From: Gammaproteobacteria bacterium | GTDB taxonomy: Bacteria; Pseudomonadota; Gammaproteobacteria; UWMA-0217 | DNA: 64,000 bases | Assembly (NCBI GenBank): GCA_026981985.1 | Contig: JALSHZ010000063.1 | Coordinates: 1 to 64,000, forward strand | Direction of reading: 5' to 3' | In this document: positions 49,124 through 57,563 of the stretch, piece by piece | Numbering within the stretch: position 1 is the stretch's first letter | Layout: each line of letters opens with the position of its first letter | Notes under the pieces: model-generated | The model's input: the letters and a program-made list of their open reading frames with translations, nothing else | What the model was told of the DNA's origin: nothing | Databases searched by the model: none | Program-made: the position numbers and the translations under genes

Positions 49124-49321
49124 GTAACTGCTCAGTTCACCACTGGAATGCACCATCTCTCCGTCACCTACAAGGATGTAGGTGACGGGTGTGTGCAGGA
49201 GGGGAAGCTTTGGGGAATGCTCATTTACCCTTGTAGACTCACATTTCCCGCCTTGATCTGGCGTATTCCAGCGGCAATCTGAGCAGTTATGGTTCTACTC
49301 GAGCGAACGCTGAATAGTTAC
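49124..49321 (+). mobile_element. MITE-like inverted-repeat element, copy B (198 bp)
   Basis: Left end GTAACTGCTCAGTTCACC; right end GCTGAATAGTTAC. It is flanked by perfect 8-bp direct repeats TCGGGTTT (49116-49123 and 49322-49329). An internal GGCAATCTGAGCAGTTA also pairs with the left end. Compared with the other copies it holds an extra internal block of about 50 bp, including a perfect 12-bp stem (ccgtcacctaca / tgtaggtgacgg). Non-coding. Confidence 0.92.
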
Positions 49322-49355
49322 TCGGGTTTTTCTTGGCTACCCGGATAAGTGATTC

Positions 49356-50933
49356 TCAATTACCGCTTGTTCTGTCTTGAACGTCAGAGGGATATGGCCA
49401 GATTTTTCCTTCCAGTCCTCCGAACATGAAAATAATATCGGGATAGGTCCCCCAGTCCCCGGTGAATTGGTCGAAGCCGCTCGACGTATATTGGGGCCTG
49501 GGTGGTGCACCAGGAGCTGTTCTAGAATAAATCGACGTGATATATGGATCTTGATAATAGATATTAGATTGCGCCATGAATACGTCAGAGATATTGCCAT
49601 CACCAAAGCCCCCGGTATTCGTCGTGTTGATGATATTGTCTGGCACATGATCCTTCCCGCTTCCATATTTTACGATGGTTCCGTCAACTTGCCCTGCTAG
49701 ATGCCTTATCACCGCGCGGATACTTTTGGGTGGTTGATCACCTATCGATTCAGTTCCTGCCATACCTTCAGACGTTGAATAGTCGTAAAGTGATCTGTCA
49801 CCCATCCGAGCGAGTGCATCGGCTAATGTACACATAGAGCCGAGATATGCCATCGGGTATGAGAAAGCGTTTGTTGCCCCTGGGCTTGTGCGAATAATAT
49901 CCACATACGTGCCGTCCGGCCAAACTGAATAGCGCAGCGACTCTCTGAAAAATCTTGCTCCTTTGTCGGTTAGGATGGGGTCGTTAGTAAGAATCCCAAT
50001 AATGCCAACAGCGGAAGCTACAACGGATGTGCGATTATTCCATGTGTCATGTATCTGAAAATGTCTAGGACCTCCTGAGTACAAGAATTCTGGGACGCTA
50101 ATCTGTCCCGGGCAGTACTTTCCATCACAGAGATATTTGTCGTTGTATCGGTCAGAGAAGGACTGTTCGATAAACCACTCGATGTGTTTGACGATATAGT
50201 TTCCAGCTGTATTCAACCACGCCTCAAAACGTGTTCGGTCGGTTGCTGCCATATCGTTTTTGATCCACGAATAGGTGATTGCAATACGTCTTAGCCAAGC
50301 AGCTAGAAATTGCTTAGATCCCTGTTCTCGGATGGATTTGGTGCACCATCTGGAGCCGTCAGAAAAATCTATCCCAGCGGTTCTGGTATGAGCGAGTAAA
50401 TATGCTTTCACTTTGTTGAGATATTGTTTGGCATCGCCGTTTTCAGCATAGTCTAATACACGAAATACGAAGCCTGCGCTGTTGGCCCACATGCCCTGTG
50501 GGCCGTTTAGGTCTGGGTGGTTATCTGATGTTGTATCCCAGCATGAGCGCTTGGTTTGTCCTTCCCAAGGAAAAGTGTCTTTGGAGCCGTCCAGGAACAG
50601 TTGTGCATTGGCGAAGATCCTGGTGTCCCAGTGCTCTTTGTAAGCCCCATTCAAGCGTCGGTTGTTCCATACAGCCAGTTCGTCGTCGGTGTAGAATAAT
50701 CCTGGTGGAACTTGACTAGACTGATGATATGGGTCGGGAACGGCCGATGATGCGCCATCAGAGGTTGATGTAGAAGATACTGGTAACGGTGACAATGCTA
50801 ACGGATCTGTACTAAGCGTATCCGGTGTGTTGCTGTCGGTGGTGCTTGGCAAGAGTCCCGGTCCAGGGTCGCAAGCAATGAGCATAGAGACAATGGAGAA
50901 TAACAGAATAATTTGTTTGTATGCTTTCGTCAT
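49356..50933 (-). CDS. Alginate-lyase-like lipoprotein
   Basis: 525 aa from ATG 50933 (the track start at 51005 precedes a clear lipoprotein signal). Signal MTKAYKQIILLFSIVSMLIAC with Cys21 as lipid site, a Ser/Thr/Pro-rich linker to about 75, then an alpha-helical toroid domain similar to alginate lyase family proteins (GLFYTDDELAVWNNRR, GMWANSAGFVFRVLDYAENGD, AAWLRRIAITYSWI, HFQIHDTWNNRTSVVASAVGIIGI). The HDTWNNR stretch would hold the catalytic Asn/His region. It may degrade uronic-acid polysaccharide at the cell surface; the substrate is unproven. GC is lower than its neighbours (about 45-55 percent in lines I counted against about 60), suggesting transfer. Confidence 0.75.
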   Translation of the reverse strand: MTKAYKQIILLFSIVSMLIACDPGPGLLPSTTDSNTPDTLSTDPLALSPLPVSSTSTSDGASSAVPDPYHQSSQVPPGLFYTDDELAVWNNRRLNGAYKEHWDTRIFANAQLFLDGSKDTFPWEGQTKRSCWDTTSDNHPDLNGPQGMWANSAGFVFRVLDYAENGDAKQYLNKVKAYLLAHTRTAGIDFSDGSRWCTKSIREQGSKQFLAAWLRRIAITYSWIKNDMAATDRTRFEAWLNTAGNYIVKHIEWFIEQSFSDRYNDKYLCDGKYCPGQISVPEFLYSGGPRHFQIHDTWNNRTSVVASAVGIIGILTNDPILTDKGARFFRESLRYSVWPDGTYVDIIRTSPGATNAFSYPMAYLGSMCTLADALARMGDRSLYDYSTSEGMAGTESIGDQPPKSIRAVIRHLAGQVDGTIVKYGSGKDHVPDNIINTTNTGGFGDGNISDVFMAQSNIYYQDPYITSIYSRTAPGAPPRPQYTSSGFDQFTGDWGTYPDIIFMFGGLEGKIWPYPSDVQDRTSGN

Positions 50934-51232
50934 ATGCCTCACAGTTTTGCGCGAGTTGAAATTGATGCAAGAAATTGCAGAGCGCGGGGTATTAGGCCGA
51001 TCCATGCAGCGTACTGGCGAAAGTCGGGCGATGGAGCCAGTATAGCTATTCGAAGCTCTGAATCGTTGATAACAATGGTTGTCGGTGTTGGCGAGAGCCG
51101 CTGCCCGTACTGTTTATTTGTTTCACTGTAGTTTTCTCCCTGTTTCTGGTGCGCCTGCCCAAGCACAATTATTGTTGTTTGTGGCGGTGGTCAGCGGCTG
51201 ACTACCTTTGCTCGAGCAGCTTACATGAGGAA

Positions 51233-51309
51233 TGGCGTCCCCGGCAGGAATCGAACCTGCAACCTACGCCTTAGGAGGGCGTCGCGCTATCCAGTTGTGC
51301 CACGGGGAC
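51233..51309 (-). tRNA. tRNA-Arg (anticodon CCT)
   Basis: Minus strand, 77 nt including CCA. Acceptor GTCCCCG / CGGGGAC, anticodon stem ACGCC/GGCGT with loop CTCCTAA (anticodon CCT), T arm GCAGG-TTCGATT-CCTGC. The cloverleaf is intact. Its 3' end faces the AT-richer alginate-lyase gene. Confidence 0.97.
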
Positions 51310-51431
51310 CAAGTGGGCGTATTGTAGCAGTTCGGTGATTCCAGATAAAACCGGTCGGATTTGCTGCTGGTTACACTGATAAGCAGCGCGTCCTGGTTTT
51401 GGCGGTATGCGTCTTGCTTGTTTGCCATGCA

Positions 51432-51989
51432 CTACAGGTCGTGAACCGTGCGCAAGTGATCAAGTAACCCACCAGCGGCTTTCTCAACCAGATCAAGTAC
51501 GCGTTCGAATTCGTTTGCTCCGCCAGAGTAGGGATCGGGGACTTCTCTTCCCTTGCGGCCTGCTGGGTCGAAATCAAGAAAAAGTCGGAGTTTGCTCCAG
51601 CAGGATTTTGGCACGACACTGCGGACGTCGAGCATATTGGTTTCGTCCATGACCAGAATATAGTCGAAGCGCTCACAATCAATGGCTTCGACTAACCGTG
51701 CCCTGTACTCACTTAGATCATAGCCGCGTTCTTTGGCAGCGGTCTGTGCGCGCGAATCAGGTGGTCTTCCAACATGGTAGGAGATTGTACCCGCTGAATC
51801 GATACCAATTTTGTCTTCTAGCCCGGCTTCCTTGACCAAGCGTGAAAACACGCCTTGTGCGGTAGGTGATCGGCAAATGTTACCCATGCAGACAAACAGC
51901 ACCGAAACTGTCTTCCCTTCAACCAGCGTCGCGGGATCGATGGGTGTGTCTGGATTCTTCTTCGGTTTGGAGCGCCTGAACAGTCCCAT
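51432..51989 (-). CDS. Low-molecular-weight protein tyrosine phosphatase family protein
   Basis: 185 aa from ATG 51989. The catalytic P-loop CMGNICRS (C-x5-R-S) opens the domain at about residue 34, and the general acid Asp is in VPDPYSGG near the C-terminus, followed by FERVLDLVEKAAGGLL. An N-terminal extension of about 27 residues (GLFRRSKPKKNPDTPID) is basic and absent from the minimal family. Such phosphatases act on phosphotyrosine of exopolysaccharide kinases or on small substrates; no partner kinase is near. Confidence 0.92.
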   Translation of the reverse strand: MGLFRRSKPKKNPDTPIDPATLVEGKTVSVLFVCMGNICRSPTAQGVFSRLVKEAGLEDKIGIDSAGTISYHVGRPPDSRAQTAAKERGYDLSEYRARLVEAIDCERFDYILVMDETNMLDVRSVVPKSCWSKLRLFLDFDPAGRKGREVPDPYSGGANEFERVLDLVEKAAGGLLDHLRTVHDL

Positions 51990-52173
51990 TGTATTGCATA
52001 CCTGCAGCGAGAGAAGGCGGTTATTCTGAGCCTTCGGCGTATGGCTATCAAGCATGTATGGTTGATCGGTGTAGCGATTCGTTTATGAGCTGTGACAGTG
52101 GTCGCAAGTCAGGGCCAGTCAGACTGCAACATCTCTCCAATACAGGTCTGCAAGCAGCCAATGAGGGGGGTGA

Positions 52174-52947
52174 TCAATCGCTGGATATCGGTCTTTCCAT
52201 CATTGTCGCAGCATTGATCCACAGGCTGATAATCGATGCGCCCGGCGTGGTCGATAAAAGTTGCCGTTCGGCGTTGATGCGCTTCAGTTTAAGTGCCAAC
52301 CGGTAGGCCTGTTTAGCCGCCATATCCGCGACAGAGTGGACGCCGCTGGCTTGGAGCAGATTGGCGACGGGGCTGCTGATGCCTGGAATGCGTAGTAAGT
52401 CGGCAATTTCGCCGAGGCGGATCAATTCGGCTTCTTGCAAGCCGGTCTGTGCGAGCAGTGACGCTTTGCCATCGCTGCTTGCGATATGGCTGAGCAGCTG
52501 AGCCGTTGTTTCGATACCGAGTCTTTGAAACATCGCGAGCTGTTCGTTGCTGAGATCTCCCAGGTCTGCGAGTGGATGGCTGCCAGCCCGTGAATCGATG
52601 CTATCGATACGCGATTGCAGCTGCTGGTTGGTTTGTTCCAATATTTGCAGGCGCCGTAAAATGGCATCGAGATCACTCTCAGGATGTGTTGTGATAACGC
52701 CTTCACTGTTATCCATCAAGCGTGCATTGAGGTCGTGGTTGGCCGATTCGAGCTGCTCTGCCCGAACGAACAGCTCGTCCCGTTCTCTTTCAATACGGCG
52801 TAAATGCTCATGGCAGCTATCCAGCTCCATTTGCAGTGAACGATGGCGGTTGCCAAGCACCAGTGTTCGCAACTGCCAGCCAATCAGCAGTCCAATCAGT
52901 GCCGCCAGGACGAGGCAAAGCAGCATTTTCGTCACCAGATAGATCAT
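52174..52947 (-). CDS. Membrane-anchored coiled-coil protein with DUF4332-like HhH domain
   Basis: 257 aa. N-terminal TM (MLLCLVLAALIGLLIGWQL), then a long coiled coil (about 35-120, SLQMELDSCHEHLRRIERER), then a C-terminal helical domain from about 130 with helix-hairpin-helix features (QLAMFQRLGIETTAQLL, LLRIPGISSPVANLLQASGVHSVADMA) like DUF4332. The HhH part might bind DNA or proteins; function unknown. Its start overlaps the stop of the OmpA/BON gene by 4 nt, so the two work together or are at least coexpressed. Confidence 0.8.
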   Translation of the reverse strand: MIYLVTKMLLCLVLAALIGLLIGWQLRTLVLGNRHRSLQMELDSCHEHLRRIERERDELFVRAEQLESANHDLNARLMDNSEGVITTHPESDLDAILRRLQILEQTNQQLQSRIDSIDSRAGSHPLADLGDLSNEQLAMFQRLGIETTAQLLSHIASSDGKASLLAQTGLQEAELIRLGEIADLLRIPGISSPVANLLQASGVHSVADMAAKQAYRLALKLKRINAERQLLSTTPGASIISLWINAATMMERPISSD

Positions 52948-53726
52948 GGCTCTTTTCCTTGGAGGTCGTTCCGGGGTACCGATTGGAACTCGAATGTGAT
53001 TCTGCGATTGGCTTCGCGACCAGCTGCAGTAGTGTTGTCGGCAATTGGTTCGCTTTCCCCTTTACCAAGCGCTTGCAGGCGTCGGGGCGGTATACCGAGC
53101 TTGGTGAGTTGCTTGGCGACAGCCGTGGCACGTGCCTGGCTGAGCGCGAGATTGTCCTTGGCGCGGCCAATGCTGTCGGTGTGACCGACAATGTGTAGTA
53201 TTTGCTGTGGGCATTGCTGTAATAAATCGGCTATCTGGTGCAATAGTGACAGCGAACCAGGAGCGAGTTCATCGCTGCCAAGTGAGAAATGCAACTTGCG
53301 GTCACCGGTGATTGCCTCCAGTTCGCTTTGGCATTGCTCATGCAGTGCTGATGTTTGGGCTGTGGCAGCCTCATCGGTGGTTGCGGTGGCTTCTTCCGGC
53401 GAGGCTGTTGCGTCGGACCGGGCGTCAGTTGGCGGGGCGCTCGGCTTATGTAGTTGCAGTTCGTCGTGAATCTGTCGGATGCCCCAGACGTTGGCGATAG
53501 ATTCGACTGCCAGTATGCGCTGATCGTCGCTCGTGATGGTGCCACGTAGGGTGATGTCTTGACCATCGACGCTGATATTTAGCTGATCCAGCCCGGCATA
53601 ACCCAGCGCTGCGGCGCTGCGATGGTTCAGATCAGCCTCGATATCCGCCGATTCGATGGTGATGCAGTACCACGACAGGATGCCGAGCAACAGTAGTTCG
53701 AGAAGAATCAGCAAAGGTTGTGACAT
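52944..53726 (-). CDS. BON plus OmpA-domain membrane-anchored protein
   Basis: 260 aa from ATG 53726 (the track start 53909 adds 61 residues without a signal). N-terminal TM anchor (LLILLELLLLGILSWYCIT), a BON domain at about 35-90 (LDQLNISVDGQDITLRGTITSDDQR), and an Ala/Thr/Glu-rich linker. The C-terminal OmpA peptidoglycan-binding domain (about 140-250) carries ILHIVGHTDSIGRAKDNLALSQARA and GREANRRITFEF. This links inner membrane and cell wall. Divergent from glyA. Confidence 0.88.
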   Translation of the reverse strand: MSQPLLILLELLLLGILSWYCITIESADIEADLNHRSAAALGYAGLDQLNISVDGQDITLRGTITSDDQRILAVESIANVWGIRQIHDELQLHKPSAPPTDARSDATASPEEATATTDEAATAQTSALHEQCQSELEAITGDRKLHFSLGSDELAPGSLSLLHQIADLLQQCPQQILHIVGHTDSIGRAKDNLALSQARATAVAKQLTKLGIPPRRLQALGKGESEPIADNTTAAGREANRRITFEFQSVPRNDLQGKEP

Positions 53727-53893
53727 GGAATAGCGGTGCCGTGGGATCGGGGTTGCTGCTATAGACAGGTGGATGAGCCCAATGGTTCCCGTCACAGAGG
53801 CCATTGCCTTGCCGCCTCTGGAGTAGCCAAGAGAAGCAGTTACTCCACACACTATATAGGGTGGTTGCCACTTACGCCGATCGCAAAAAGTAG

Positions 53894-53899
53894 TATAAT
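53894..53899 (+). promoter_or_regulatory. glyA: Predicted -10 element of the glyA promoter
   Basis: A consensus TATAAT 35 bp before the glyA start; the -35 region is weak (TTACGC, 16-bp spacing). A GGAGG ribosome site lies at 53925-53929. Confidence 0.5.
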
Positions 53900-53934
53900 C
53901 GCGCTCCAATTCTGGTCATGCCCTGGAGGCGCGA

Positions 53935-55191
53935 ATGTTCTCAGCAGATATGAAGATAGCCGGCTACGATGATGAGCTGTGGAGTGCAATGGACAACGAA
54001 GCCCGTCGTCAGGAAGAGCACATCGAGCTGATCGCGTCGGAAAACTACACCAGCCCCCGCGTCATGGAAGCGCAGGGTTCGGTGCTGACGAACAAGTACG
54101 CTGAGGGCTATCCCGGCAAGCGTTACTATGGCGGTTGCGAGTATGTGGATATCGCCGAGCAGTTGGCGATCGATCGCGTAAAGGCCTTGTTTGGTGCCGA
54201 CTATGCCAATGTCCAGCCGCATTCGGGTTCGCAGGCAAATGCTGCTGTCTATCTGGCATTGCTATCGCCGGGCGACACCATTTTAGGCATGAGTCTTGCG
54301 CATGGTGGCCATCTGACCCATGGCGCCAAGGTGAATTTTTCCGGAAAGATCTTCAACGCGATCCAGTATGGTCTTGATACTGATACTGGTGAGATCGACT
54401 ATGCCGAGGTTGAGCGGCTCGCAAAGGAGCACCAGCCGAAAATGATCGTAGCCGGGTTTTCCGCCTATTCCCGTGTCGTCGACTGGCAGCGTTTTCGTGA
54501 CATTGCGGACGAAGTGGGCGCCTGGCTGTTTGTCGATATGGCGCATGTGGCCGGTCTGATTGCGGCTGGTGTCTATCCAAGCCCAGTGGGCATCGCCGAT
54601 GTGACGACCTCGACGACGCACAAGACGCTGCGCGGTCCTCGCGGTGGCATTATTTTGGCAAAGTCCAACCCCGATATTGAAAAGAAGCTCAACTCGCTAG
54701 TGTTTCCTGGTACTCAGGGCGGGCCATTGATGCACGTCATTGCCGCCAAGGCCGTGGCGTTCAAGGAGGCGCTTGAGCCTGACTTCAAAGACTACCAGGC
54801 GCAGGTGGTTCGCAATGCCAGGGCCATGGCCGAAACCATGATGTCACGGGGATATAACATTGTTTCCGGGGGTACCGACAACCATCTCTTTCTGGTCGAT
54901 CTGATCGATAAGCCGATGAACGGCAAGGAAGCGGACGCTGCGCTGGGCAGCGCAAACATTACCGTGAACAAGAATTCAGTGCCGAATGATCCTGAATCAC
55001 CGTTTGTTACCAGTGGTATCCGTATCGGCTCACCAGCAATCACTACACGCGGTTTCAATGAAGATGACTCGCGCCAGTTGGCGGGTTGGATCTGTGATGT
55101 ACTCGATAACATCGGTGACGAAAAAGTGATTGCCGAAGTGAAGCAGAAGGTACTCGCGATCTGCGCCAGATTGCCGGTTTACCGGAAGTAG
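53935..55191 (+). CDS. glyA: Serine hydroxymethyltransferase
   Basis: PLP enzyme converting serine and tetrahydrofolate to glycine and methylene-THF. 418 aa (E. coli 417). The N-terminal arm has [32 protein letters not shown] is next, and the PLP lysine is in [27 protein letters not shown] lies near the C-terminus. The glyA-nrdR-ribD order is conserved in gammaproteobacteria; nrdR follows after 10 nt. Confidence 0.98.
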   Translation: MFSADMKIAGYDDELWSAMDNEARRQEEHIELIASENYTSPRVMEAQGSVLTNKYAEGYPGKRYYGGCEYVDIAEQLAIDRVKALFGADYANVQPHSGSQANAAVYLALLSPGDTILGMSLAHGGHLTHGAKVNFSGKIFNAIQYGLDTDTGEIDYAEVERLAKEHQPKMIVAGFSAYSRVVDWQRFRDIADEVGAWLFVDMAHVAGLIAAGVYPSPVGIADVTTSTTHKTLRGPRGGIILAKSNPDIEKKLNSLVFPGTQGGPLMHVIAAKAVAFKEALEPDFKDYQAQVVRNARAMAETMMSRGYNIVSGGTDNHLFLVDLIDKPMNGKEADAALGSANITVNKNSVPNDPESPFVTSGIRIGSPAITTRGFNEDDSRQLAGWICDVLDNIGDEKVIAEVKQKVLAICARLPVYRK

Positions 55192-55201
55192 CGTTTCCGT
55201 C

Positions 55202-55699
55202 ATGCGCTGCCCATTCTGCAATGCGACAGAGACCAAAGTCATTGACTCGCGTCTGGCGAACGAGGGTTCCCAGGTACGGCGACGGCGCGAGTGTCTGGAA
55301 TGTTCAGAACGCTTCACGACCTATGAAACCGCCGAACTGAAGTTGCCACGCGTGGTCAAGCGCGATGGTCGCCGCGAGGCCTTCGACGAGCATAAGCTCC
55401 GCAGCGGCATCGAGCGATCGCTGGAAAAGCGACCGGTACGAACCGAAGACATCGATGCCGCTGTCTCACGCATCAAGCACAAGCTCCTCAGCAGTGAGCG
55501 TGAGGTGTCGTCTTCGCGGCTTGGCGAATGGGTCATGGAGGAGTTGCGCAACCTCGATCAGATTGCCTATATCCGCTTTGCCTCGGTCTACCTGAGCTTC
55601 GACGATATGGACGCGTTCCGCGAAACCATCGAACGCCTGGAGCGAGATCTGTCTCCTGAGGCGCGCAAACATCAGATTTCCTTTCTGGATACCGAATAG
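55202..55699 (+). CDS. nrdR: Transcriptional repressor NrdR
   Basis: Represses ribonucleotide reductase genes in response to ATP/dATP. 165 aa. An N-terminal zinc ribbon ([17 protein letters not shown] and [16 protein letters not shown]) precedes the ATP-cone domain ([29 protein letters not shown]). Located 2 nt before ribD. Confidence 0.98.
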   Translation: MRCPFCNATETKVIDSRLANEGSQVRRRRECLECSERFTTYETAELKLPRVVKRDGRREAFDEHKLRSGIERSLEKRPVRTEDIDAAVSRIKHKLLSSEREVSSSRLGEWVMEELRNLDQIAYIRFASVYLSFDDMDAFRETIERLERDLSPEARKHQISFLDTE

Positions 55700-55701
55700 C
55701 A

Positions 55702-56817
55702 GTGCCTTTCTCCGCTATTGACCACGCGATGATGGCACGGGCGCTACGTCTTGCGCGGCGCGGATGCTACACAACCCAACCCAATCCGCGTGTGGGCTGC
55801 GTGCTGACGCGCGATGGCGACATTGTCGGTGAAGGGTTCCACGAATACGCAGGCGGACCGCATGCCGAGATCAATGCATTGGCGCAGGCCGGGGATTGGG
55901 CACGTGGTGCCACCGCTTATGTCACGCTGGAGCCGTGCAGCCATACCGGCAAGACCGAACCCTGTTCACAGGCATTGATTGAAGCAAAAGTGCAGCGCGT
56001 CATTGCCGCGATGGAAGACCCCAATCCCCTGGTCTCCGGTCGGGGTTTGCAACAGCTACGAGAGTCTGGCATTGACGCAAGCTCAGGTTTGATGGCCGAT
56101 GAGGCAGCAGCACTGAATCCGGGCTTTATCAAACGCATGCGTGAGGGCATGCCGTGGGTGAGACTGAAAATGGCCGCCAGTCTCGATGGCCGTACCGCCA
56201 TGGCATCGGGTGAGAGCAAGTGGATTACTGGCACGGCTGCGCGACAAGATGTGCAGCGCCTGCGGGCTCGCAGTGATGCTATTCTCACTGGAGTCGGCAC
56301 GGTGCTCGCCGATGATCCATCGATGAATGTCAGGCTCGGCAAAGACGAGCTTGGCATTCAACGCGCCCCACATCAGCCACTGCGCGTGGTGCTCGATACC
56401 GATTTGCAAACGCCGCCAGCGGCGCGGATCTTCGGTGAAGATGGTCGTCTGATCATCCTCCACGACAGTGATGAGCGCGATCGACAGCAGGCGCTCGAAG
56501 ACAAGGGGGCGGAACTCGTTCAGATGCCACGCGTCGATGGTCGACTCGATCTGCATCGGGTGTTGCAGTGGTTGGCCAAACGGGAAGTGAACGAATGCCA
56601 TGTCGAGGCTGGCTCCGTACTCGCGGGTGCATTGTTACGCGCGGCGCTGGTGGATGAACTGATCATCTATATGGCACCGCATCTGATGGGTGATGCGGCA
56701 CGCGGGATTGCTGCAATCCCGGGCCTGCTGACGATGTCCGATCGTATTGCGGTCGAGATCGACGATATCGTGGCGGTGGGTAAGGACTGGCGCATCACGG
56801 CGAAGGTGGCGAGGTAG
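55702..56817 (+). CDS. ribD: Bifunctional riboflavin deaminase/reductase RibD
   Basis: Second and third steps of riboflavin synthesis. 371 aa, GTG start. N-terminal deaminase with zinc sites HAEINAL and TLEPCSHTGKTEPC; C-terminal NADPH reductase from about 150 (VRLKMAASLDGRTAMASGESKWITG, DAILTGVGTVLADDP, VEAGSVLAGALLRAALVDEL). It is followed after 3 nt by the HslV-like gene, which is not a standard member of this operon. Confidence 0.97.
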   Translation: MPFSAIDHAMMARALRLARRGCYTTQPNPRVGCVLTRDGDIVGEGFHEYAGGPHAEINALAQAGDWARGATAYVTLEPCSHTGKTEPCSQALIEAKVQRVIAAMEDPNPLVSGRGLQQLRESGIDASSGLMADEAAALNPGFIKRMREGMPWVRLKMAASLDGRTAMASGESKWITGTAARQDVQRLRARSDAILTGVGTVLADDPSMNVRLGKDELGIQRAPHQPLRVVLDTDLQTPPAARIFGEDGRLIILHDSDERDRQQALEDKGAELVQMPRVDGRLDLHRVLQWLAKREVNECHVEAGSVLAGALLRAALVDELIIYMAPHLMGDAARGIAAIPGLLTMSDRIAVEIDDIVAVGKDWRITAKVAR

Positions 56818-56820
56818 TCG

Positions 56821-57393
56821 ATGTCAACGATCGTTGTGGTAAGAAAGAATGGCACCGCCTGTATCGCGGCCGACACGCTGACCACCTTTGGCGATACGCG
56901 CCAGTCGGCAGCGTTCGATGCGGCCAGCGACAAGATTTTCAGCTGTGCACAAAGCCATATTGGCATTGTCGGCAGCGCCGCGCATCAGATGGTGCTGGAA
57001 AGTGCCTGCGAGCAGGTCGGCACGCTCGACTTTCTCGGCCGCCGTGCGATTTTCGAAAGTTTTCTGCAATTGCATTCGGTGCTGAAGGAGAAGTACTTTC
57101 TCAACCCAAAGGAAGACGAGGATGATGCCTACGAGTCGACACAAATCGATGCCTTGCTCATCAATCGTCGTGGCATCTTCGGTGTCTTCTCATTGCGCGA
57201 AGTCTTTGAATACACGCGCTTCTGGTCGATCGGTGCTGGCTCGGAATTTGCGCTCGGTGCAATGCATGCGCTCTATGAGCGTCTGGAGACCGCCGAGGAG
57301 ATTGCCAAAGCGGCGCTAGCCGCCAGTGCGGAATTCAACAGTACCACCGCGCTGCCACTGACCTGCTACAGTGTGCAACTTGAGGAATCGTAA
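56821..57393 (+). CDS. HslV-like Ntn-hydrolase (proteasome-type) protein in the rib operon
   Basis: 190 aa. Its N-terminus STIVVVRKNGTACIAADTLT parallels HslV TTIVSVRRNG, so processing by Met removal would expose Ser in place of catalytic Thr1. A Lys in SDKIF corresponds to HslV Lys33, and GAGSEFALGAMHALYERL corresponds to the GSGG block before the last helix. An insertion KYFLNPKEDEDDAYES is specific. No HslU-type ATPase is nearby. The present stop TAA is the first bases of MITE copy C; without it the gene would read on to QPEVLLT and a TGA overlapping the ribE ATG. Function in flavin metabolism is unproven. Confidence 0.75.
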   Translation: MSTIVVVRKNGTACIAADTLTTFGDTRQSAAFDAASDKIFSCAQSHIGIVGSAAHQMVLESACEQVGTLDFLGRRAIFESFLQLHSVLKEKYFLNPKEDEDDAYESTQIDALLINRRGIFGVFSLREVFEYTRFWSIGAGSEFALGAMHALYERLETAEEIAKAALAASAEFNSTTALPLTCYSVQLEES

Positions 57394-57531
57394 CTGCTCA
57401 GCTTACCCCCTTATTTGCGTCAACTCTGCGTTGGAAGTGCTCATTTACACTTGTAAACTCCGCGCTTCCGCCTTGATTTGACGCAAAACGGGGGCAATCC
57501 GAGCCGTTACCTAACCTCGCTGAGTAGTTAC
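57390..57531 (+). mobile_element. MITE-like inverted-repeat element, copy C (142 bp)
   Basis: Left end GTAACTGCTCAGC; right end GCTGAGTAGTTAC (12 of 13 complementary). Perfect 8-bp target duplication GAGGAATC at 57382-57389 and 57532-57539. Internal arms TTTGCGTCAA with TTGACGCAAA, and CCCCC with GGGGG, pair. The inner stem is GGAAGTGC with GCGCTTCC. It sits in the last codons of the HslV-like gene inside the rib operon. Confidence 0.93.
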
Positions 57532-57563
57532 GAGGAATCACAACCGGAGGTACTGCTAACCTG

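Noticed and set aside
49356-51309. Genomic island integrated at tRNA-Arg
   Set aside because: The AT-richer gene lies at the tRNA 3' end, but no duplicated tRNA 3' segment is found on the far side and no integrase gene is present.
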